A DNA stretch of 38,051 nucleotides from an uncultured Lachnospiraceae bacterium (lineage in GTDB: Bacteria; Bacillota; Clostridia; Lachnospirales; Lachnospiraceae): NCBI GenBank assembly GCA_947630855.1, contig CANRJF010000019.1:1-38051 (forward strand), read 5' to 3'. The notes beneath the pieces were generated by a model. It ran no database searches. It was not told where the DNA came from and worked only from the letters and a program-made list of their open reading frames with translations. Of the stretch, positions 33,323 through 38,051 are shown one piece after another (position 1 is the stretch's first letter; each line of letters opens with the position of its first letter). The translations under genes were made by a program, and so were the position numbers.

Positions 33323-34969
33323 TTGAGACAGGAAAAAAAAGTGTGGGTATTAGGGCATAAAAATCCTGATACGGATTCCATTTGTGCGGCCATTGCGTAT
33401 GCAGATTTAAAAAACAAAACTGAAAAAGCCCATTTTGTGGCAAAGCGTGCAGGAAGTGTCAATGAGGAGACAAAATATGTGCTGGAAACTTTCGGCGTGC
33501 AGGAGCCGGAACTGGTGACAGACGCAGGCGCCCAGATTAAAGACATATCCTTTAGGCAGACGGCGGGAGTGGATGACCATATTTCGCTAAAGCGCGCCTG
33601 GGAGTTGATGAAAACGGAAAATGTGGTGACATTGCCGGTGACAAACGAAAACCACAAAGTAAAGGGACTGATTGTGACCAGCGATATTGCCACTTCTTAC
33701 ATGGACGTTTACGACAACCATATTTTAGCTACTGCAAAAACCCAGTATAAGAATATTTTAGAGACGATACAGGGAAATATTTTAGCCGGAAATGAGCATG
33801 CTTATTTTGTAAAGGGAAAAGTGGTGGTTTCCACATCTAATCCTGACTGGATGGGTGAGTATATGGAAGCGGATGACCTTGTTATTTTGGGAGACCGTTT
33901 GGAATCTCAGATGAAAGCCATTGAGTTAAATGCAAGCTGCCTTATTATATGTTCCGGTTTTGCCGTGAGCAAAGAGGTGATTGAGGCTGCCAATAAGAGG
34001 GATTGTGTGGTAATCGGCACGCCCTATGATACATTTACCGTGGCGCGTCTCATTAATCAGAGTATGCCCATTAAATATTTTATGACAAAAGAAAAAATCA
34101 TTACATTCGATATTGACGATTATGTGGATGATGTAAAGGATGTGATGTCAAGAGTCAGGCACAGGGATTTTCCGGTGGTGGATGAAGAGGGAAATTATGT
34201 GGGAATGATTTCCCGCAGGAATCTTCTTAATATGCAGAAAAAACAGGTGATTCTTGTAGACCACAACGAGAAATCCCAGGCGGTGGACGGTATTGACGGG
34301 GCAGAAATTTTAGAAATCATTGACCATCACAGGCTGGGAAGTTTAGAGACCATTTCTCCGGTATTGTTTAGAAACCAGCCATTAGGATGCACTTCTACCA
34401 TAATTTTCCAAATGTACAGGGAAAAGGCGGTGGAAATTCCGGGAGACATTGCAGGGCTGCTTTTATCCGCCATTATATCGGATACATTAATGTTCCGTTC
34501 TCCCACCTGTACGGCTGTTGACAGGTCGGCAGCGGAAGAACTGGCGAATATTGCCGGGATGGATATTGAGCAGCTTGCAAAGAATATGTTTCGGGCGGGC
34601 AGTGATTTTAATCACAAAACGCCGGAGGAAATTTTTTATCAGGATTTTAAAAAGTTTTCGGCAGGGGAGTATAATTTTGGCGTGGCACAGCTTAGTGCTA
34701 TGAGCAGAGAGGAACTGGAATCTATTCAGGAAAAATTAAAAGAATATATTAATACTGCTTTGCGTGAAAATGCATTGGATATGGTATTTGTCATGCTCAC
34801 GGATATTTTGGAGCAGTCCACTACTTTAATTTATACCGGAGACCATGCGCAGGAAATTATCTCTCAGGCGTTCTCACTGGGGCCGCAAAAAGACAGTTTT
34901 CTTTTGGAGGGCGTGGTATCCCGTAAAAAGCAGTTAATACCGTCACTCATGGCAGTTATGCAGGAGTAG
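33323..34969 (+). CDS. ppaC: CBS-domain manganese-dependent inorganic pyrophosphatase
   Basis: A 548-residue family II pyrophosphatase that hydrolyses pyrophosphate to phosphate in the cytosol. The DHH catalytic half contains GHKNPDTDS (His12, Asp16, Asp18) and, after the regulatory insert, EIIDHHRLGS. The DHHA2 half follows at about 400-548. The insert has two CBS motifs flanking a DRTGG-type domain, so adenine-nucleotide control of activity is expected. The reading frame stays open back to an ATG at 33182, but the extra 47 residues (Trp/Cys-rich) are unlike the family. TTG at 33323, ten bases after GAGAGG, gives the usual length. The GTG a few codons later is a second option. Confidence 0.9.
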   Translation: MRQEKKVWVLGHKNPDTDSICAAIAYADLKNKTEKAHFVAKRAGSVNEETKYVLETFGVQEPELVTDAGAQIKDISFRQTAGVDDHISLKRAWELMKTENVVTLPVTNENHKVKGLIVTSDIATSYMDVYDNHILATAKTQYKNILETIQGNILAGNEHAYFVKGKVVVSTSNPDWMGEYMEADDLVILGDRLESQMKAIELNASCLIICSGFAVSKEVIEAANKRDCVVIGTPYDTFTVARLINQSMPIKYFMTKEKIITFDIDDYVDDVKDVMSRVRHRDFPVVDEEGNYVGMISRRNLLNMQKKQVILVDHNEKSQAVDGIDGAEILEIIDHHRLGSLETISPVLFRNQPLGCTSTIIFQMYREKAVEIPGDIAGLLLSAIISDTLMFRSPTCTAVDRSAAEELANIAGMDIEQLAKNMFRAGSDFNHKTPEEIFYQDFKKFSAGEYNFGVAQLSAMSREELESIQEKLKEYINTALRENALDMVFVMLTDILEQSTTLIYTGDHAQEIISQAFSLGPQKDSFLLEGVVSRKKQLIPSLMAVMQE

Positions 34970-34987
34970 GGTAAAGGATGTGATAGA

Positions 34988-35674
34988 ATGAAATTTGAAA
35001 AAATAGGAAACGGCTCCCTTCGGTGTACTTTGACACAGGAGGATTTAATTCAGAATGGGATAGAATTGGATGATTTTTTCACCAACACCCAGAATGCCAG
35101 AAATTTTCTGGAAAAATTAATTCACATTGCAGAGGAAGAAGTAGGTTTCCGTACCAGCGGCAATATGATGTCCATTCAGGCGGCTATTATGTCAGAGGAC
35201 GAGATTGTCCTTACATTTACGGAGAGCCAGGTAAACGGCTCGGAACTGATAGAGCACTTAAGAAATATGTTTTCTTCCAGGCAGGCAGCCATAGAGCAGG
35301 AGGATGATGCCAGAGAAGACGTTTTCCGTGATCTTAAGAAAAAGGAGAAGAGCCAGAGGGAGAGCAGCAGGGATGCAGAGGGATATGCTTACCTTGTTAA
35401 TTTCGTGTCATTCTCCAGAGTAAGGGATTTCTGCCGCATTCTGCCTAAGCCGGATAAGGTACAGAGCCGTCTGTATTATCTGGATAAGAAAAAACAGTAT
35501 TTTCTCTGGGCGGATTTAAACCAGAGCAGCAGGCAGTATATTTATGAATTTGTGGCATCCTCCATGGAATATGCAGATTCCATAGAAAAGGACAGCAGCC
35601 GTCACAGCTATTTGGAGGAGCACGGCAAAGTGGTTGTGAGGAATAAGGCATTGGAAACTTTGGCAATGCTTTAA
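34988..35674 (+). CDS. mecA: Adaptor protein MecA
   Basis: A 228-residue adaptor that delivers substrates to the ClpC-ClpP protease. The N-terminal substrate-binding part opens with MKFEKIGNGSLRCTLTQEDLIQNGIELDDFF, typical of MecA (here lacking the usual MEIERI). A charged linker (about 98-128, many Arg/Glu/Ser) leads to the C-terminal ClpC-binding domain (SFSRVRDFCRIL, RLYYLDKKKQYFLW). Start follows AAAGGA by about nine bases. It lies 18 bases after the pyrophosphatase gene, so the two are probably co-transcribed. Confidence 0.88.
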   Translation: MKFEKIGNGSLRCTLTQEDLIQNGIELDDFFTNTQNARNFLEKLIHIAEEEVGFRTSGNMMSIQAAIMSEDEIVLTFTESQVNGSELIEHLRNMFSSRQAAIEQEDDAREDVFRDLKKKEKSQRESSRDAEGYAYLVNFVSFSRVRDFCRILPKPDKVQSRLYYLDKKKQYFLWADLNQSSRQYIYEFVASSMEYADSIEKDSSRHSYLEEHGKVVVRNKALETLAML

Positions 35675-35699
35675 AAATCAGATATAATCATTGCGGCAT

Positions 35700-35724
35700 G
35701 GGCAGGTACGGTATGTACCTGCCC
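35700..35724. terminator. Hairpin between convergent mecA and DUF4364 genes
   Basis: GGGCAGGTAC (35700-35709) and GTACCTGCCC (35715-35724) form a perfect 10-bp stem with loop GGTAT. It is placed between convergent stop codons and could serve both strands. T-runs are poor on both sides. Confidence 0.6.
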
Positions 35725-35737
35725 TGTCACGGTATTC

Positions 35738-36253
35738 TTAACAAATCAAATTATCTGCAAGATAGGCATACACGTCCATATAACGGTCCTGCCAGTTTTT
35801 GCAGATTGCCTGTGCCTGTATCACGTCCTGCACATGAAGGGTCAAATCTAAAATGGAATTTCCTTTTTCTTTAATCTGGCATCTTACATCAAACCCTGTG
35901 GGCATGGATTTATAATAATTGGACAAAATGGAATTTTCATTTTTGTACTTTATCTTGTTTTTCTGAAAAAATAATTCAATGTCTTCCAATATGCCGGGGG
36001 TAATCTTATCCTGAAGAATGTTTAAAGTTTCCCTTCCGGTGTCAGTAATGGAATAGTGGGTGTTATTGTGGGTGTATTCCTCCCGAATCAATTGCGCCCC
36101 GGATAAGTCAGCTAATGTCTGCTGTATGGTAAAATAATCCGTATAATCATTTTCCAGAAAAAAATTGGAAATCTGTGTATTGGAAAGTTGAAAATCCACT
36201 TTATCTAACATGGTTAAAATTGTTATTTTATAGATGATATTTGGCTCTGCCAT
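35738..36253 (-). CDS. DUF4364 family winged-helix protein
   Basis: A 171-residue protein. The first half reads as a winged helix-turn-helix (IYKITILTMLDKVDFQLSNTQISNFF, then YFTIQQTLADLSGAQLI). A wing-like strand pair (HYSITDTGRETL) and a beta-rich C-terminal part follow. This matches DUF4364, a Firmicute family presumed to be DNA-binding. The frame extends to 36340, but AAGGAG just before the ATG at 36251-36253 and the family opening MAEPNIIYKITILTML support this start. It overlaps the 3' end of the radical-SAM gene by 31 bases, so the two are co-transcribed. Targets are unknown. Confidence 0.8.
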   Translation of the reverse strand: MAEPNIIYKITILTMLDKVDFQLSNTQISNFFLENDYTDYFTIQQTLADLSGAQLIREEYTHNNTHYSITDTGRETLNILQDKITPGILEDIELFFQKNKIKYKNENSILSNYYKSMPTGFDVRCQIKEKGNSILDLTLHVQDVIQAQAICKNWQDRYMDVYAYLADNLIC

Positions 36254-37188
36254 GTTATCTCTCCTTTTCCCTGATAGCTGTTTCGTTCTTTTAAGGTTTT
36301 GTGAATGGTATTTAACACGTTTTTCTTGTCGGCGCTCCAAAGAGGCGCAAGTAAAAGGCTTTTCGGCCCGTCTCCGGTAAGTCTGTGGATTGTCATATGT
36401 TTTGGCAGAATTTCGATACAGTCTGCTGCCAGATTGGCATATTCTAAAAGCCCGGGAAGGGCAAACGGATGTGAAAGATATTGATCTGCCAGCCGTGTGT
36501 TTTTTAGAACATGGAGTAATTGCAGTTTTATGCCGAATACAGGAAGACTGCCTACATAGGAGACAGTATCTAACATCATATTTCTGTTTTCACAGGGCAG
36601 TCCTAAAATAACATGGACTATCACCGGAATTTCCCGTTTTTGCAAATTTGTCAGGGCGGTATGGAAATCCTTTATGGAAAACCCGCTTCCAATCCAGTCC
36701 GTTGTGGCAGGGTGGATGGTCTGCAGGCCAAGTTCAACCCATACAGGTTTTATGGCATTGATTTTCCGTAAAAGTTCTAAAATTTCCTCACTCAGGCAGT
36801 CCGGTCTGGTGGCAATGGAAAGAATCACAATATCCGGGTGGGATACTGCTTCCATAAAAATTTTTTCCAGATAGGAAACCGGGGCATAGGTGTTGGTGTA
36901 TGCCTGAAAATAGGCAATAAACTTTCTGGCGTTGGTCTTTTTCGTAATCCTGTTTCTGGCTTCTGTAATCTGCTGTGTAACAGAGAGAAGGGGGGAGGGG
37001 GTAAAGTCCCCGGAACCTCCGGCACTGCAAAAAATGCAGCCTTTCGTTCCCAACGTGCCATCCCGGTTAGGGCAGGTCATGCCGCCGTTTAGGGACAGAC
37101 GGTATACCTTTTCCCCGTAGGTTTGTTTTAAATAGTAATCTAAGGAATGGTAAGGTTTATCTCCCCAGAGTTTTCTGTTTTCAGTCAT
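36223..37188 (-). CDS. TIGR01212-type radical-SAM protein (YhcC-like)
   Basis: A 321-residue radical S-adenosylmethionine enzyme. The cluster motif lies at Cys39, Cys51 and Cys54 (TCPNRDGTLGTKGCIFC), the spacing expected for this family. Later signatures are SIATRPDCLSEEILELL, WVELGLQT and HVILGLPCE. The chemical role is not settled for the family; tRNA or redox-related functions have been suggested for relatives. The start codon lies inside the last codons of the malic enzyme gene (8-base overlap), and the end overlaps the DUF4364 gene, giving a compact three-gene unit. Confidence 0.87.
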   Translation of the reverse strand: MTENRKLWGDKPYHSLDYYLKQTYGEKVYRLSLNGGMTCPNRDGTLGTKGCIFCSAGGSGDFTPSPLLSVTQQITEARNRITKKTNARKFIAYFQAYTNTYAPVSYLEKIFMEAVSHPDIVILSIATRPDCLSEEILELLRKINAIKPVWVELGLQTIHPATTDWIGSGFSIKDFHTALTNLQKREIPVIVHVILGLPCENRNMMLDTVSYVGSLPVFGIKLQLLHVLKNTRLADQYLSHPFALPGLLEYANLAADCIEILPKHMTIHRLTGDGPKSLLLAPLWSADKKNVLNTIHKTLKERNSYQGKGEITWQSQISSIK

Positions 37189-38051
37189 GGATATGTGCTT
37201 TCACTGCTTCGCTTACCACCTGGGAAACCCTGGGGTCAAAAGCTTCCGGCATAATAAAATCTTCATTTAATTCTTCGTCACTCACCAGTCCGGCAATGGC
37301 TTTGGCGGCGGCCAGTTTCATATCCTCCGTAATCTGTGACGCTCTTCCCTCCAAAGCGCCCTTAAAGATACCGGGGAAGGCAACCACGTTGTTTACCTGG
37401 TTGGGGAAATCACTGCGTCCTGTTCCAACCACTTTGGCGCCGGCGGCTTTTGCCTCATCCGGCATGATTTCAGGCACAGGATTTGCCATTGCAAACAGGA
37501 TGGCGTCTTTGTTCATGGAGGATACCATTTCCGGGGTTACAATGCCGGGGGCGGAGACGCCCACAAAGATGTCTGCCCCTTTTAATGCGTCTTTTAAAGT
37601 TCCTTTGGCGTTTTCTAAATTGGTAACTTCTGTCATTTTCTGCTGCATCCAGTTTAAATTCGGGTAATCTTTACCGATAATCCCCTCTTTGTCACACATG
37701 GTCACATGGGGAAAACCGTAGGTTAAAAGCAGCTTTGTAATGGCAATTCCGGCAGAGCCTGCGCCGTTTACCACAATTTTACAGTTTTCTTTTTCCCTGC
37801 CTGTTACTTTTAAGGCATTGATAATTCCGGCTAACACCACAATGGCGGTGCCGTGCTGGTCATCATGGAAAACAGGAATGTCCAGCATTGCTTTTAAGCG
37901 CTCCTCGATTTCAAAACATCTGGGGGCAGAGATATCTTCTAAGTTAATGCCGCCGAATGCGGGAGCAATATTTTTTACACATTGGATAATTTCTTCCGTA
38001 TCCTGGGTGTCAAGGCAGATGGGAACGGCGTTTACATTGCCAAATTCCTTA
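37181..38051 (-). CDS. Malic enzyme, NAD(P)-dependent, 5' end beyond window
   Basis: Oxidative decarboxylation of malate to pyruvate and CO2. About 290 C-terminal residues are visible. The frame stays open to the window edge, so the ATG near 37888 is internal and the N-terminus lies outside. Motifs are GGINLEDISAPRCFEIE, the metal-site segment VFHDDQHGTA, the dinucleotide-binding GAGSAGIAITKLLL with the strand MCDKEG that places an acidic residue near the ribose (favouring NAD), and FAMANPVPEIMPDEA. Length and motifs fit the short bacterial form. It would feed pyruvate to the two oxidoreductases seen upstream. Confidence 0.92.
   Translation of the reverse strand, partial: KEFGNVNAVPICLDTQDTEEIIQCVKNIAPAFGGINLEDISAPRCFEIEERLKAMLDIPVFHDDQHGTAIVVLAGIINALKVTGREKENCKIVVNGAGSAGIAITKLLLTYGFPHVTMCDKEGIIGKDYPNLNWMQQKMTEVTNLENAKGTLKDALKGADIFVGVSAPGIVTPEMVSSMNKDAILFAMANPVPEIMPDEAKAAGAKVVGTGRSDFPNQVNNVVAFPGIFKGALEGRASQITEDMKLAAAKAIAGLVSDEELNEDFIMPEAFDPRVSQVVSEAVKAHIHD

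Noticed and set aside
37181..37888. Malic enzyme starting at the internal ATG near 37888
   Set aside because: The same frame continues upstream to the window edge with conserved malic-enzyme sequence, so the gene is only cut by the window.

Overview
The window reads as a chromosome segment from a low-to-moderate GC, strictly anaerobic Firmicute, most likely a gut Lachnospiraceae. The basis is two single-chain pyruvate:ferredoxin oxidoreductases, a YesM/YesN-type two-component system, LplB/YtcP-type sugar permeases without their own ATPase, strong AGGAGG ribosome sites, and a mecA / DUF4364 / radical-SAM / malic-enzyme block. Species assignment is an inference.

Region 1 (about 108-19278) is a xylan-utilisation locus. 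It holds xylulokinase, a FucI/AraA-superfamily isomerase that probably serves as the xylose isomerase, and a convergent AraC regulator. A long same-strand run follows: GH3 beta-xylosidase, GH115 alpha-glucuronidase, SGNH esterase, sensor kinase, response regulator, solute-binding lipoprotein, two permeases and a GH8 reducing-end xylosidase. None of the hydrolases has a signal peptide. The picture is import of acetylated, glucuronosylated xylo-oligosaccharides followed by complete breakdown in the cytosol, feeding D-xylose to the isomerase and kinase. No extracellular xylanase and no ABC ATPase are present in the window.

Region 2 (19279-32223) contains two full-length pyruvate:ferredoxin oxidoreductase genes that differ in codon use. 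Between them is an accessory patch. It has an AT-rich ATPase + HNH pair resembling the Septu (PtuA/PtuB) anti-phage system, preceded by 10-bp phased A-tract repeats. Directly after it lies a decayed remnant of a BREX-type pglZ gene, recognisable as three in-order fragments and interrupted by a palindromic element. Then come a lipoprotein with a LprI-like domain and an ECF sigma / anti-sigma pair. This position looks like a defence-gene integration site where one system was lost and another is intact.

Region 3 (32224-38051) is core-genome-like: a tail-anchored coiled-coil protein of unknown function, a CBS-domain manganese inorganic pyrophosphatase, MecA, and on the minus strand a tightly overlapping malic enzyme (cut by the window edge), a radical-SAM protein and a DUF4364 protein. 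Several short palindromic repeats are scattered through the intergenic spaces.
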